Shown one piece after another: positions 6,117 through 6,191 of a stretch of DNA of 6,191 bases. Source of the DNA: Alphaproteobacteria bacterium (lineage in GTDB: Bacteria > Pseudomonadota > Alphaproteobacteria > M2410); assembly GCA_021774955.1 (NCBI GenBank), contig JAJFIN010000220.1, positions 1 through 6,191 on the forward strand. The letters run 5' to 3'. Both the position numbers and the translations under genes were made by a program. The notes under the pieces were generated by a model. That model searched no databases. It saw only the letters and a program-made list of their open reading frames with translations, and was not told the DNA's origin. Position 1 is the stretch's first letter; the number at the start of each line of letters is the position of its first letter.

Positions 6117-6191
6117 ATGACGAAGAGGGCCAAACTCAAGCCATGTTTTGCGGCCGTGATTCTCGCAGCTGGCATGGGCACGCGCATGAAA
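6117..6191 (+). CDS. glmU: Nucleotidyltransferase N-terminus, probably GlmU (3'-truncated by the window edge)
   Basis: Only the first 25 codons are in the window. They end in AAVILAAGMGTRMK, the glycine-rich nucleotide-binding loop (LAAGxGTRM) at the start of sugar-phosphate nucleotidyltransferases. The GTRMK form is typical of GlmU, the bifunctional enzyme that acetylates glucosamine-1-phosphate and then makes UDP-GlcNAc for peptidoglycan and lipopolysaccharide. A gph gene next to glmU is a familiar arrangement in alphaproteobacteria and supports the call. Other nucleotidyltransferases with the same loop, such as MurU-like or glucose-1-phosphate enzymes, remain possible, because the acyltransferase half of GlmU is outside the window. 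The start at ATG 6117 has a strong ribosome binding site. Confidence 0.72.
   Translation, partial: MTKRAKLKPCFAAVILAAGMGTRMK

Overview
The window looks like a piece of an alphaproteobacterial chromosome, most likely from a sphingomonad or a close relative. The basis is a TonB-dependent receptor of the type abundant in Sphingomonadales, catabolic genes around an AraC-type regulator, and a phosphoglycolate phosphatase gene next to a glmU-like start. G+C looks moderate by eye (not computed). The lineage is an inference, because the window has no rRNA or other firm marker.

Layout, left to right. (1) 1-580 (+): the 3' two-thirds of a classical short-chain dehydrogenase/reductase (SDR); its NAD(P)-binding N-terminus lies outside the window. 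(2) 581-755: a 175-bp spacer with a 7-bp-arm inverted repeat. (3) 756-1817 (+): a full AraC-family regulator. (4) 1818-1971: a 154-bp spacer with two short palindromes and a strong ribosome binding site. (5) 1972-4248 (+): a complete TonB-dependent outer-membrane receptor with signal peptide, TonB box, plug and C-terminal Phe. (6) 4287-5255 (+): a complete hormone-sensitive-lipase-type alpha/beta hydrolase, 38 nt after the receptor and probably in its transcript. (7) 5261-5950 (-): a HAD-family phosphoglycolate phosphatase (gph), converging on the hydrolase with only 5 bp between the stop codons. (8) 5951-6116: a divergent promoter region. (9) 6117-6191 (+): the first 25 codons of a nucleotidyltransferase, probably glmU.

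Genes 1-6 can be read as a small catabolic cassette. The receptor would import a scarce or bulky, probably hydrophobic compound, the hydrolase would cleave an ester bond in it, the SDR would oxidise or reduce an alcohol or ketone, and the AraC protein would sense an intermediate. The substrate cannot be read from the sequence. gph and glmU are housekeeping genes, so the window appears to span a boundary between accessory and core DNA.

The most unusual detail is in the SDR: the usual catalytic-tetrad Asn is Thr, a charged insertion of about 29 residues follows the NNAG-type motif, and the Ser-Tyr loop is one residue short. I see no CRISPR array, insertion sequence, tRNA, rRNA or convincing intrinsic terminator, and no clear evidence of a wholly new kind of system.
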